Shown here piece by piece: positions 22,935 to 35,313 of a stretch of DNA of 64,000 bases; the first letter of the stretch is position 1; every line of letters begins with the position of its first letter. This DNA is from Acridotheres tristis (taxonomy: Eukaryota; Chordata; Aves; Passeriformes; Sturnidae). Location of the stretch: contig CM072908.1 in assembly GCA_037013685.1 (NCBI GenBank), positions 3,361,001-3,425,000 on the forward strand, in the 5' to 3' direction. Both the position numbers and the translations under genes were made by a program. The notes under the pieces were generated by a model. That model worked only from the letters and a program-made list of their open reading frames with translations, had not been told where the DNA came from and did no database searches.

Positions 22935-24341
22935 GGATAGATTATCCCCAGCTCGTGGAAGGGGATCTAAAACTCTCAGTGAATATTTAAGCCTGCAGAT
23001 TTCAGTGAGTTTTCTTCACTTTTCTGTGTATTGAAGAATCAGTCCTCTCCAGCTTGTGCACATCCTCATCCCGGCTGAGAATTTACACAGAACTTGGGGT
23101 CAAAGATGCTCCACAGCCCCATGGGATGGGGGAACAATCCCAGATTTGGGAGCTAAAGCCTCGTTTCTCCAGGGCTGCTGCTTCACAGTTGCTATTTCAG
23201 AAAGAGCTTTAATTTGCTTGTTTTATAGGTTGTATCTTTATGAAATAAAGGTATATTTAGTGGCCACAAACACAGGCAGCTTTGAGTTGATTTTTATAAT
23301 CTTTTCCTGAATAGACTTGCGTCATTCCAATAAGCCCTGGACAAAAGAGTGGACAGTTGTCTGAGAGTCTTTTTTATAACATTTCTCTCTTTCTATTGTT
23401 AGAGAGCTGCTAATAAAAGAACCAGGAGTCCATTAATTCAGTGAATGAACATATATTAAAGTCAGTTCCCTCTTGAGAACAATAATGTTGCGGTCAGCTT
23501 AGGTTTCCATGGAAACTAAGTACTTCTAAGAAGTTTGCATCCTTGATTTTGCTGAAATGAAGCATGTAAAGTAAAAAAAAGGTGTAAGGCTGGCATGGAA
23601 AAGTCGGCAAAGAAAGTGATGGTTAAATTATTTTGCAGGAATAACACTGTATGTTGAATTTCTGTGATACAGATGTTTGGGCTGGGTTGTTTAGTGAGTG
23701 TGGGTATGAGAAATGGCTCCATGAAGAGATCTCGGGGGGGTTTGAGCCCATAAATCAGGCCAAGTTAAGAGGACTCACAGTGGTTCAGTTTGCTCTCTCT
23801 GTATCTGCAGAGTGCTCAGGCAGCCCCAGGCACACGCACGGCACAAGGTGGAACAGTGGCACTCCCAGGGCTCCCACAACTGCAGGCTATGAAGTGGTTA
23901 ATGACAATTTCCCACTTCTGTGTGGCAAATAATGTGGATTTTGGGTATGTTGTGAGCACCTCAGAGTTCTAAATACGATGTTTTTGTGAGTTAAGTTGGT
24001 TCTTCTCCTCCTCTCTCCAGTGCAAACCCCAGAGCTGCAATGTCGAGCCGTTCTCCAGCACTGATTTATAACCTGTGCCTGATTTCCTGCATTGCTGGGG
24101 CTGAGGAGGTGTCCAAAATGTGCTGCTGAGCTGCTCACAGGCATGGCTCAGGTGACACATGGCTGCAGTGAGCAGTGTCCCCTCAGATAAAAGTGTCCCT
24201 GAACCACAGGCAGATTTAGGAGAAGTCACCTTGTCTTGATGCATCTCAAGCACAGACACACAGGGCTGGGTTTGGGTTAGAAACTGCATTTCTGTGGAGG
24301 TGAGAAGGCAGGTGGCTGCTCCCTTGATAAAATAAATGATT
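22935..24341. other. unique non-coding sequence
   Basis: No gene recognised. AT-rich at 23180-23480. Open frames up to 106 codons (minus strand, 23969-24289) lack domain content. Confidence 0.5.
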
Positions 24342-24537
24342 TAGAATCCTTCCCTGTGAGGGTGGTGGGGCCCTGGCACAGGGTGTCCAGAGCTGTGGCT
24401 GTCCCTGGATCCCTGCAAGTGTCCAAGGCCAGGCTGGGCAGGACTTGGAGCAGCCTGGGACAGTGGAAGGTGTCCCTGCCCATGGAACTGGGTGGAATGG
24501 GATCATCTTTAACCCAAACCATTCCATGGTTCTGTGT
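24342..24537 (+). mobile_element. CR1 LINE 3' fragment
   Basis: AATCCTTCCCTGTGAGGGTG, GGGGCCCTGGCACAGGGTG, GTGTCCAAGGCCAGGCTGG, GACAGTGGAAGGTGTCCCTG and AACCCAAACCATTCCATGG occur in CR1 order. The tail is a single degenerate octamer (GGTTCTGTG). The fragment is about 200 bp and 5'-truncated. Confidence 0.92.
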
Positions 24538-26018
24538 CAGGGCACAAAGGAGACTCGTTAAGACATTTTGGCTGAATAATCAGTTATGCTGATAATACAT
24601 GCAAATTCAAGATTCATAAACTTTTTTATAACCAAGAGTTTCCTAAAAATTGTGAAGCCCTCATGTCCTGGTCCCTGCTCCATTTGCTTAGGGTTTGTGG
24701 GGACACACAAACACACATTTAACAATTTTAACACAAATGAACAGTTTCAACACAAATTAAGAGTTTGAACACAAATGAGCAGTTATAACACTTCTCTCCC
24801 AATTTTCCTTTTGTCTCTGTGTCTATAAAATTCATTTCAGTGCTCTCCTGTTTAAAGCCACATGCACTATCATACACGAAAAGCCAATATTCCATCGGTG
24901 TTTGTCTGCTCCCATCCGATGTGTTTTTAATTGTTTGCATCAGGAGCACGGGCTCCTTTTCCCTGCTAACCAAAGCGAGGGGCTGGCATTTCCATCCCGC
25001 CAGTGAAACAATATTCTGGATGATTAGGAGGCATTACAGCCCCGGCTCAGTTTGAAAATGCCAGAATGCCCCAGAGATCCCCATGAATCTGCTGCCAGCC
25101 GGCCCCTGTCAGAGCTGAAGGCAGCACTGTCTGGAGCCCAAAATCAACTTCAGGAAGGTCATGTGAAAGAAAATCCTCAGTCATCAGGAAGCCCTTGGCC
25201 CCGTGGCCTTTCTGACATTTTCTGACAAACCTTAAATCACCAGAGTAGACAAAACATCACAAATTTTGGAATGATAGCCTGTGGGATTTGGGGGCTGTGT
25301 GGTAACTGGGAAGGTAACACACACACAGCCCCCTCCCCTCCCTCTGCTCTGCAATTCCTCCTCGGATGCTGAGCTGGGAGAGCCACGAGGGTTTTGCTGG
25401 AATCAGGTCCTGGGATCAGGTCTGGATTCAGAACCACCTCTGGGCTGGGTGGGAGCTGAGACAGCAGCAGAGGAGGGACCTGCCCTGCACCAGATGCAGA
25501 TTTTTACGTGGAACAGGGAATATTGCTCAGTGTGGCAGGAGGGCTCACTCCCAGGACAGGCTTCTGTTCCAGTGGGGAACCTGGAGTTGGGTTTTGTTGT
25601 GTGGTTCCATCCCTCAGAGAAGTCCCATGGATGTCACCTGGGGGCCTGAGGGGTGTGCAGGGTTGGGTTAATCCCATTGGAAGGAGAATTTGGATCAAGC
25701 AGGAGCCTCTTGGAGCTGCCTGGATGAGCAGGAAAACCTGGACAGCAGCTGGGGAGGGAGGAAAGGGGAGTGTGGGGGTGAGGAACCACCTGAGTGACCT
25801 GAAGTTGGGTGCAGCCCTGATGGTGCTGCTGAAAAAATGAGAGCCAGAACACAGAGAACTGGGTGCCAGTGAACAATAATTAAATATAAATATACATAAC
25901 ATAACAAAACAAAAAATGCTGGGTTTTTTCTCTATATTTTGTTCTAGAAATAAATCAAGGTTCTGCAGAGCAGTGAAGGTGTGACTGTTGTCCCACAGGA
26001 ATTGCAAGACCACAATAT
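24538..26018. other. unique non-coding sequence
   Basis: Apart from the 19-bp tandem repeat at 24730-24791 I see no element. The minus-strand frame of 217 codons at 25504-26157 reaches into the 10-bp repeat and is not protein-like elsewhere. Confidence 0.5.
24730..24791 (+). repeat. 19-bp tandem repeat, about 3.3 copies
   Basis: Units AACACAAATGAACAGTTTC, AACACAAATTAAGAGTTTG and AACACAAATGAGCAGTTAT follow without gaps, then a partial AACAC. Three to five differences separate neighbouring copies. Confidence 0.9.
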
Positions 26019-26077
26019 ATTTTGATGTATTTTGATGTATTTTGATGTATTTTGATGTATTTTGATGTATTTTGATT
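26019..26077 (+). repeat. 10-bp tandem repeat, about 6 copies
   Basis: Near-perfect repetition of TTTGATGTAT, one helical turn per unit. It encodes a repetitive minus-strand peptide by coincidence only. Confidence 0.95.
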
Positions 26078-29000
26078 TTAAATTCTATAAGATTTCTATG
26101 AGATGATAAAATACATGTTCTGGAATTAAAAAAAACTAAACAAACAGAAAAAAACAACCAAATTTATTTTTCACAGAGAGTTTGGGGAGAAAAATAAAGA
26201 AAAGTAATCACCAGAAGTCAGCTCCTCTGTGATGTTCAGTGGTGCTTTCCCTCTAGAAATTTTAGCAATGCTCTCTAAACATGTATATAAAAATATATAA
26301 AAGTACAGATATAATAATAGTAGCAGCAGGAGGAGTCCAAATTAAGTGCTTAAATCCTTTCTTGGCTAACCCAAGCGATTCATTTGTTTTATTACTTTTT
26401 TCCCCTCCTTATTTTAGACTAACACAGAATATAGACCAGAAATACCAAAAGCTGTGGAATAGATTAGAAACTAATTTGTAAACTTCAGAGGAAGTTTTCC
26501 TCCTGCTTAATGTGACCTTATAAGTAACTGAAATTAAGAAATCTTCTGTCATCTGGAGGCATTCCCTCTCCTAATCTTCTGGAGTTAGCTGATTATTTTA
26601 GGGATTTGTTGCCATGAATTCTGGCCTTGGGGAGGGGAGGTGAATTTGCTACCCAGCATTTTTCCAGCTCATTAATAACTGCTGCAGAGATAGTTGTGCA
26701 CTGCTGCTGTCAGGACATCTTAGCCCCTGCTTGGTGCAATAATTCCTTCTGTTCCAGAAGAATGAATTGCAGCTCCTAAAGGAACTGCTTCTCTGAGTTT
26801 CCACTGGAATTTCATCTTTTCTGCCCCAGAATGTTGGTTCTTCCTTACAGAAAGTCTGGGAAAACTCTGGAAATTTGTATCACTGCTGCTGCCTCAAGGT
26901 AGTTTTTAGGACAGTGTTAAATTCTTCTTTCCTGAAATATCCAATTTAAAAATTACTCAAGAGGAATTTTCATTTTATTCGATGTTTGCCCTCCCAATTA
27001 CTTATATTTATATGTAAAACCAGGAAAGTCTTGACTTTCATTGTTCATCTCTTCCCTTAATACCTGGTTCAGTTTTTTTCCCTCTTTCTGTAGTGCTGCC
27101 CAGAAATAAGCTGGATTTTTCTCCTGGTTATCTTGGCAAATCCAAGCAGTCTCTTGCTCAGCTCCTGCTGCCATGAAATGGAGATTAATCACTTTCCTTG
27201 TCACGGGAATCTTAAAAAAGGTGAATCCTGGAAAATTTCTGTGCTGGGGCCGGGGTTGCCATGTAAATCCATCCCCAGGAAAACTCCCTCAGCTCTGCCT
27301 GGGCTTGGGATGCCCCTAACACTGACCTCATTCCTTTTTCTGGCTGGGTGTCTCTTTTTCCCCTAAATTCCTGTTGGGAGCAGAGGAATCCTGGAAGGTT
27401 ATTTCCCTGGTTTCCTGCAATGCCAAGCAGGAAGGATGTGCAATTTTTCCTAAGGAGGTTGTGCTGTCCCTGAGTGAGATCCTTCCTCTCAGGCTTTGTG
27501 TCTGGATGACTCGAGCATGTCCTGTGAGTTCCAGCAGCAATTTATTCCTGGCACTTTGCATTTGCCAGTCCTTTTGCCAATAAAAACTCCAGATTGGAAT
27601 AGTGTCCCAGCCTCCATTCCAGGTCTGCTGCTCACCATATGCTCCTTTGCTCTTTGCTCTGATTCAGACCCCAGAGCATCCCCTGCTGAAAACTGAGCAC
27701 TCCTGGAGTAGAAAATGTGAGGTTTAAATCACACTCATTTTTCCAAGGCTTTGCTATATCAGAGATGTTCAAGCATCCAGCAAATCCCATCCTCATCCAG
27801 GAGCTGGGTTGAATTTAGGCAAAACACCTCATGTCCAGGTGCTGCTCACACAGCCTAATGATCCATTTTGCTATTTTAAGTATTTAATTCCTAGAAAAGA
27901 AAAGCCATAATGGTCAGTTGGGTACATTTTAATTATTATTATCCAGATAGCACGATTTTCTCAGAGTAATGAAGTCAGAAAAATGAGATTTATTCTTTAA
28001 TCCTGGTGTGTGTCCACGTTACTGCTGGGCCCAGAGCAAGGCTTTAACCATTTGCAACATGAATATTTGTGGTCTGGTGACTTCAAAGAGTTAGAGAGCA
28101 AAATAGCCACGGAAGCAGAATATTCTGGGATGATTTTAAATGGTCCTTTTTGCTCCATGATAGGAAGATTGGCAAACAAGCAGCTGATGGATGTCAGGGT
28201 TTGCAGCCATGTTTGGTTTGGAAACTCACTCTGAAGTTTGGATGCATCTCTGAAATCCATCAGAACCCTTTGGGCTGAAAAACATCCATGAAAACCTTGC
28301 ACATTGTGCTATTTTTTTTTCTTTTCTTTCATAGATTTCTTCTAAATCCTCAAACTAACCGGGCTGGAAATACTCAAGGAATAGATTTTCATGTTGCATT
28401 TTCTCTGTGCTGTTTGTAATGCCAGGAAAAGCCTGGAAGTGTTGGAAGCTTCTGCACATAAATGATGAGAAAAGAAACTAATGGAGTTTTGTTTTTTCTC
28501 TGAAAGTTCAGAAATCCTTTAGAGCTGGACAAGGCTTTGAGTGTGTTTTGCTTCTTGCAGAGAGTAGAATTCAAGAAAAAGGACTTTTTAAAAAGTCCAT
28601 CTACATGGATTGGGTCTCTAAAAAGCACAACCACAAATTGATTGGCATAATGAGAAGATTTTAGGCTTTAAAGGGGGAGAGGGGATTTTCCAGCTGCATT
28701 TCTCAGCTCTGTGGTTAAATTAATATTTAGTGTCAGTCAGAAAACCTGCTGGACTGTCTTTGGGCAGGACAGAAACTCTGCTGATCTCACTGACCTCCTG
28801 TATCTCTGCTCAGTCTTGTGATTTTTGTGCTCTTTTCCTGTGATGCTTGAAGATGTCAAGCTGAATTACAAAGCCATGTGTTTGGTGCCTCTCTCTCCCA
28901 TTTGAGGATAACCAAACCTCTCTCTCTGTATTCACACAGCCAGGATTTACCTTTGTAGTAACCCCGTTTCCCCCCCAGGCTCTTTTCACTCCCATAAAAA

Positions 29001-29102
29001 AAGCTCACCTGTGATTTCTGTGCTTGCACAGGGGTCCCCCCTTTCATGCACATCAAATATTTGTTTGCTTTCTGTTTAAATATCAATGAATAGTTACTTC
29101 CT
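26078..29102. other. unique non-coding sequence, AT-rich
   Basis: Three kb with no LINE or LTR that I can identify. Short A or T runs occur. AATAAA occurs near 27581 without a recognised transcript. No open frame looks like a protein. Confidence 0.5.
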
Positions 29103-29815
29103 ATTAAAAAAAAAAAAGAAGGAAAAGAAAAAAGAAAAGAAAAGAAAAGAAAAGAAAAGAAAAGAAAAGAAAAGAAAAGAAAAGAAAAGAAAAGAAAAGA
29201 AAAGAAAAGAAAAGAAAAGAAAAGAAAAGAAAAGAAAAGAAAAGAAAAGAAAAGAAAAGAAAAGCTGAAGAAGAAGCTGAAGAAGAAGCTGAAGAAGAAG
29301 CTGAAGAAGAAGAAGAAGAAGAGAAGAAGAAGAGAAGAAGAAGAAGCTGAAGAAGAAGAAGAAGCTGAAGAAGAAGAAGCTGAAGAAGAAGAAGTGAAGA
29401 AGAAGCTGAAGAAGAAGAAGAAAAGAAGAAGAAAAGAAGAAGAAGCTGAAGAAGAAGAAGAAAAGAAGAAGAAGAAGAAAAAGAAGAAGAAGAAAAAGAA
29501 GAAGAAGAAAAAGAAGAAGAAGAAGAAGAAGAAGAAGAAGAAGAAAAAGAAGAAAAGAAGAAGAAAAGAAGAAGAAGAAAAGAAGAAGAAGAAAAGAAGA
29601 AGAGAAGAAGAAGAAGAAAAGAAGAAGAAGAAGAAGAAGAGAAGAAGAAAAGAAGAAGAAGAGAAGAAGAAGAAAAGAAGAAGAAGGACGAGGAGGAGGA
29701 GGGGAAGGGGAAGGGGAAGAGGAAGAGGAAGAGGAAGAGGAAGAGGAAGAGGAAGAGGAAGAGGAAGAGGAAGAGGAAGAGGAAGAGGAAGAGGAAGAGG
29801 AAGAGGAAGAAAAAA
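29103..29815 (+). repeat. purine megatract (AAAAG, GAA and GAGGAA blocks)
   Basis: The top strand is almost purely A and G for about 710 bp. Sub-blocks in order: a short A-run; perfect AAAAG units (about 29128-29264); a 12-bp GCTGAAGAAGAA repeat (about four copies from 29264); irregular GAA/GAAAA trinucleotide sequence with interspersed GCTGAA (29310-29690); then regular GAGGAA hexamers to about 29812. The 323-codon minus-strand frame (leucine/proline, phenylalanine/serine) and the plus-strand lysine/arginine/glutamate frames are by-products of the repeat. Confidence 0.97.
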
Positions 29816-30019
29816 GCTCCCGAGCATCTCAGTTCACAGGTCTGCTGTCGTAAAACTACAAAGCCAGTGTGGTGGCAGAGGGAAACCCTCTTTCAGAGGC
29901 ACAGAAATCCTTTAAATAAATAAATTCGACCTGATTTTGTGCTGGTACAGGAAAATTTCTCTAAGCTAAGCAGATGCCATGCTGTAAAAAAAGCAGCTGG
30001 AATTCACATTCTGCTTTAA
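29816..30019. other. unique non-coding spacer
   Basis: About 200 bp between the purine megatract and the CpG-rich block, with no feature I can support. Confidence 0.5.
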
Positions 30020-30430
30020 GGGTCGCTCATCTGTGTCCCACAGCCGTCAGAACGGGCCCGGGAGGAGCCAGCCCTGCAGCAAGGAAGGTTCGGGTTGGAT
30101 GCTGAGAAAAACGAGCCCCTGGAATCGCTGAGGACCTGAGCGGGCTGTCTGGGGAGCGGATAAAATCCGTGGCCCTGCGGGTTGACAGCAACACCCGCCG
30201 GGCCGGCTGCATGTCCCCAGTCCTGCAGGAGCAGCGGGGCCAGCGCAGCCGGGGCTTTCCGTGGGGCCGCTGCGGTTATCGTGCCCATCGGTGGGAGAGG
30301 AGGGGAGGGAGGCAGGAGCCCGACTGTCCTTTCATTCCACACGTGCGGCCCCCAGCACACCGGGAAAACGCGAGCTGGGGGCACTGAAAGCTTTTCTTCT
30401 CCTTTTAGCCTCTCTCTTGCCTCCCTTTAA
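30020..30430. promoter_or_regulatory. CpG-rich islet
   Basis: Dense in CpG and GC compared with its surroundings (GTTCGGGTTGG, ACACCCGCCGGGCCGGC, GCGCAGCCGGGG, GGGGCCGCTGCGGTTATCG). It lies between two purine-rich tandem tracts. It could be a small CpG island, an orphan promoter or a GC-biased non-functional patch. No convincing first exon or TATA box was found; overlapping frames on both strands are open, as is common in GC-rich DNA. Confidence 0.35.
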
Positions 30431-30658
30431 TGGTGCCCGGGAAGTGTCGTGCTCTTTGTGCTCGGGTTTCCTTATCAGCCGAGCATTTTTCTCCGTTTTC
30501 AAGTGGATTTGGTGCTCAGGGGAGCTGGCAGGTGGAGAGCAAGGTGATCTGAGGGGCTGAAAGTCCTGAAATCCCACGTAGCTGAGTTATCCGGCATGGA
30601 AACTGGAAAACTCAAATCCGGGTTCTAAAACGTGTGGTTATACACACCTGGATAACAG

Positions 30659-30925
30659 AAAAGCAGAGGGAAAGGAAGGAAAGGAAGACAGGGAGGAAGG
30701 GAAAAAGAGAGAGAGAGAGAGAGGGAGAGAAAGAGAGAAAGAAAGAAAAAGAGAAGGAGAGAAAGAGAGAAAGAAAGAAAAGAAGGAGAGAAAGAGAAAG
30801 AAAAAGAAAGAAAAAGAGAAGGAGAGAAAGAGAAAGAAAAAGAAAGAAAAAGAGAAAGAAAGAGAATGGGAAAGAGAAAGAAAGAGAAAAAGAAAGAAAG
30901 AAAAAGAAGAAAAAGGAAAAAGTTC
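30659..30925 (+). repeat. GA-rich purine tract (GAAA/GAGA/GGAA)
   Basis: About 265 bp of nearly pure purine, with irregular GAAA, GAGA and GGAA units and a GA dinucleotide core at about 30707-30735. The 106-codon plus and 99-codon minus frames are low-complexity by-products. Confidence 0.95.
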
Positions 30926-31775
30926 TAATAGTTGCAACTAAGCCAGAGTTCTGAATTAATATATTAAGTTACAGCAAGGATGATGGAATATGGAATAACA
31001 GCTGCATGTGAATGCTGGAATGCTCAGTGCTTTTGTAAAGAAGATTTAAGGTGTCAAAGCATTTTTCTGTTTCAACATGGCAGTTCTTTGTCCTTGTGGC
31101 TGACATTGCTGAGTTTCTATGTATCGTTGCTCGGGGTGGAAACATCCTTTAACTGCCAGACAGCACTTACCGATAAGGCACCAATTAATAATGTTGATTT
31201 GAAAAGCCCGAGAATAGGTGAGAAAGCAAAGTCCTTTGCTAAGTCATATTTGCACAGCATTAAGAGTCCCCTTTTACCTGGCCCAGCAAACACGGCGTGG
31301 GGAGCTCCGTGCCATTGAAAAGCTGAGAGACTCTGATGATATGTGCAACTGATAATTGCCACTCCTCGCTGCTCAGCACCCACTTATCGTGCCTTTTGTA
31401 AATACATACCTTTGCAACAGGCAGCTCCCGGCAGATGTGCTTCTCTTTCCTAAATACCTAGAGGGGAGGATTTTTTTGTTGTTGTTGCTGTTGTTTTTAC
31501 TGCTGCATCGACCTGTTTTATCAAAGAAGTAAATGTCGGGGAGGAATCAGCATTTCCTTCGAAGCTGGTGGCCCTCGAATTGAAGGTTCGGGTGTGCAAA
31601 CACCCCTGTGTGTTTGCTCAGCTGATGCCACAGTCGTCCCTCAGCGCCGGCAGGGCAAGGCCAGCGCTGGCTCTGATGGAACAAAAAGCGATTAAACCCG
31701 ATGGCAAACGCCAAAGAAACTCGCTGAGGGAATCACAGACGATTCCACACGGGCGCCTGTGGGCTTTGTGGGGAT
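30926..31775. other. unique, repeat-free sequence, possibly conserved
   Basis: Contains TEAD-like GGAATATGGAATAAC and CTGGAATGCTC at 30985-31025 and an AATTAATAATG segment near 31185. I recognise no repeats. Conservation is only suspected. Confidence 0.35.
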
Positions 31776-31880
31776 AGAAAAGATCTCAAGGTGCACGCAG
31801 GGCCAGAGTTCTGGGCTCTCGAATCGCGAAATCCCCTAAACTCTCATTTATCAAAAGAACAAATTGCAGAAAAGTAAAAA
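31776..31880 (+). repeat. dispersed repeat, copy A
   Basis: This 105-bp segment is about 85% identical, by eye, to 35314-35419 in the same orientation. The shared invariant core is CCCCTAAACTCTCATTTA, followed by TGCAGAAAAGTAAAAA. The family is not recognised. Candidates are the end of an ERV LTR or an unclassified low-copy repeat. Confidence 0.85.
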
Positions 31881-34800
31881 AATTGTTGCAGGCAGGTGGG
31901 GCACAGAAGGTGTGAGGTGGGGACACATCTTGAGCAGAGCAGCCGGGCACGGAACGCGCTCCATCACCTCTATCTTTGTATGTTCCTGTGCTCTCAAAAA
32001 GGCATAGAAATGGAATTAATTAGAAGTAGATGAAGCTGTTTGATTAAAGGGCTTATTTGTTGCCCGGCCGTATGTGGAGGTATAGAAATGCAATTAGTTA
32101 GAGAGTGCCATTAGCAGTGTCAGGGACCAGAAGTAATAGAGCTTAACCCTCCCGGGAGGCTGCTGGGGCTGGGATGCCGTGCTGCAGGGCCGGGGTTACA
32201 CCACAACAACTGTTTTTCCCCTCTTAACTCTTTCCGTGGAGAGCTGCCCAGCAAGAGCCAGCCTGTTCAAACACACACAGAGCCAGCTCTGCCCTCCCTG
32301 CAACCAGCAGCCTGCAAAACGAGAAGTTCCACAAAGACTGGCTTTTAAAATATGCAAAATACATCAATTTGTCAGCTTTCAGAAACCCCCTGAGAGCGGG
32401 GCTGGGAGGGTGATCCTGCTGCAGCATCTGTTGGTGTAGCAGTGACCTGCAGGGGTTTGGGGTGAGGGTGGTGATGACACACGGGGTTGAACAGGAGCCT
32501 TTCCCAAGTGACACATTCGGGAGCTGCACGGGGCTGCTGCGGCTCCACTCCATCAGGTGCTGCCTAAGTTCACTTCCATGGCATCAGAATTTCTCTGCCT
32601 GCTGGTCAGATTTGGGCACCTCGGGGATCTCTTCAATGAGTTTTGTGTGGTCTTGCTGTTGTTCCCCCTAGAGATGTGCTGGGTGTAAGGAGGGAAACGT
32701 TGGCTGAGACTCTTGAGGTTTCAGTCTTCCTGCCCAGCGCTTTTTCTGCTCTTTCATGGAAGCTGTGCTGACTGAAGTGCTGGAGGGTGACTGCCCAGCG
32801 ACCTGTCCACAGCCGTGATATCCAAACACTTTCTGGGGAGAAACATCCACGTGTGGGATGCCCTTGGGTGAGAAAATGCTCCCCAGCACCAGCCAAGGTT
32901 GGAGCAAACCCACTCTAAACCACCCTAAACGTGTCTGGTGTATCTGTCCTTTCCCTTGAGAAAGTGCTGCTCTCCAGATGAAAAGAAATGCACTTCATAT
33001 TTCAGCTGATAATGAGAAGTTAATAAAATCGGGATTTTGTGCAATGCAGGACCTCTGACATCTTAATCTTTATTAAAGAGACTTAAACTACCAGGAACTG
33101 CTGGTGCTGACTGGCACAGCCAGACTCGAGAAACACCAGGAGAGACTGGTCAAATGAACTGTTAAACAACTCTTCCTAATCCATCAGGAAGAAACAATAA
33201 GTGCTGGAAACATCTATTTACCATGCATCAATCACGCTTACCTAAGCAATTTCTAAGTAATTATACTTCTGTTATATAGTTCCTGAGATGACTGGTCTGA
33301 ATGAGACATTGGCTTTATTTAAAAAAAAAAAATCACTTTACTTGACATATCAAATGTTGTTTCACATTCTGTCACAATAGTAATTTTTCTGGACATGATT
33401 TCTGCTAATTGTTGTGTTAAAATCCTATCTGGAATTCAAATAGCTGCTTTTCCCTTTTAAAAACTTGATAAAATGAAGGGTTTAAAATTTTTGAAGTTGT
33501 AGAGGTTTTGTCTGTTGAGTTCTGCAAAGTCAGTAAAAAATATATTGGGACCAGCTTGCTGAGATGTGACCCATGGGAAGGGAATATTTGGGAAAGGGAG
33601 AATAAAACTGATCTTTGCTGCTGTGAAAGCTGAGTGCTTTTTTCCTTATTTATTTCTATTTCTGCCTGCTTTTATCCAAAGCCATCCCTGCAGGAGCAGG
33701 CAGAGACAGGAGGCTCTGGTGGTGTCCAGGAACACACCAAGCTGTGAACAACCATCTCGTTCCTATTCTGAAGATTTTGCTTATATTTTTCCTGACCAAT
33801 AGAACATTCCAGGCTAATGGATCAATTAACGGAGGGCAGTTTGTCTCTGTATTTTATACAGCCATGCAAATGCAGCACCTTGTGTCTCGTTGACCTTTGA
33901 TGTTTGAACATCACGGAGTTATAAAAACAGATATAAATATATGTGTGTTTTACAGACCCATCATTGTGTGGGGCTTTGAAATGTCGTTTTCTAATCCACT
34001 CAGAGGAAGGGGAGGGATGGAGTCTTTGTCAGTATCCAAGCAATTAGGATAATTAAAAAAGAAAGCTTATTGGGTAAACATGCTCTTAGATTGTGACCTC
34101 TTAATTAATGGACTACAGGGAGAAATTACAGCGGTGGCAAGATAATTAACACATGCATTTAAAAAGAACTGTTAGACAAGGGTATTATAGGATAGTAAGA
34201 CAGAGATTTGAATCACCGAAGGACTCTGGAGGTGAACAAACACGGTGGAACAAGACAAGATTTGCATGTGTGAGTGCCCCAGTACACAAGAGGGACAGAT
34301 TAGGATAACTTTGTTATCACACCCAGGCGGCTCCTTTAGTGCCACATTCCCCCAGCCAAGGGCTGGAAGTCCAGCCTGGGTTTTGTGGAGTCTCCCAGGA
34401 GCAGAATTCCTCCACAGGATGTGTTGCCATTCCTGATAATTCTGAATTTTGTTCCCCTTGACGGAGATGTTGGCACCCATCAGGGTTTGTCTGGTTTGGG
34501 GCATCCTGCACATGCACTGCTGGTTTTGTGGCTCTCACTAATCCTGACAGCTCCAGTCGGTATTTTGGAAATTGGATCAGTCGTTAGCAAATTAAAAAAA
34601 AATTAATTTAGGAACCAGGTTGTTTCCCTTCTCAGAGCAGAGTTTGGGTTGTGTGTGCTGTTGGGTTACAAAGTCAATCATCACCCCCAGTGTGGAGAGA
34701 GCTCCAAACGAGCCAGAATCCCCAAAGCAGGGAGTTTTTTGATTGCTTTACCACTTTCTGTCACCAAAACTGTCTCATCCTTGGCAGGTACAAAGCAGAG

Positions 34801-35313
34801 CAGGTTGTGAGGGGGGTTCTCAGGCTCTGGATTTGTACACGAGAGCCCAAACCAGTGTGAGCACTGTGATGAGTGATGGTTATCAGTAATGTTATCAATA
34901 ATTCCAGGTCATCAATAGGGTTTTGGTGCCTGGCAGGTGAGGGGCTGAGCAGAGCAGCAGCATCCAGGCATCTTCCTCACCCCAGCACCACCTTTGGGAT
35001 TTTTTCCATTTTTGAAAGAGAAAGGCACAATTAAAGCTCTGTGATGCCCAGACCTATCTCTGCAATAGGGTTTTTATCTCTGCAGAGTGAGTGTTCCTGG
35101 GCTGGCTGTCAGGATTTCCCTGCTCAATGCAGGGAAGCAAAGTTCAGACCATCAGAGTCTCTGGTGGAGCATCCTGGGTTGCTCAGTGCCTTGGGAAGGG
35201 TAGAAACACCCAACAGGGATGTCCATGCTCATGGAATTGCCCGTGGATCAGCCTGAACCTTGCCCAAAATGGGGAGGAACTTTGGATGGGCTATGGAGGT
35301 GTTCAGCCTGGGT
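31881..35313. other. CR1-free, AT-rich unique sequence
   Basis: No recognised repeat in 3.4 kb, no gene, and abundant homeodomain-type ATTA cores (for example 32003-32102 and 34040-34160). The 34050-34180 segment (GGGTAAACATG, CTTAATTAATGG, GATAATTAACAC) looks like a regulatory element by composition. No open frame exceeds 113 codons. Confidence 0.45.
32003..32102. promoter_or_regulatory. duplicated homeodomain-type site pair
   Basis: Two 22-bp segments at 32003-32024 and 32081-32102 share ATAGAAATG followed by AATTARTTAGA, with 19 of 22 positions identical and a spacing of 78 bp. TAATTAG-like cores are bound by many homeodomain proteins. Function is inferred. Confidence 0.35.

Noticed and set aside
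25504..26157. 217-codon minus-strand frame
   Set aside because: Part of it translates the 10-bp repeat and the rest has no domain or coding bias.
28856..29915. 323-codon minus-strand and 173-codon plus-strand frames
   Set aside because: They translate the purine tract into leucine/proline, phenylalanine/serine or lysine/arginine/glutamate runs. They are repeat artefacts.
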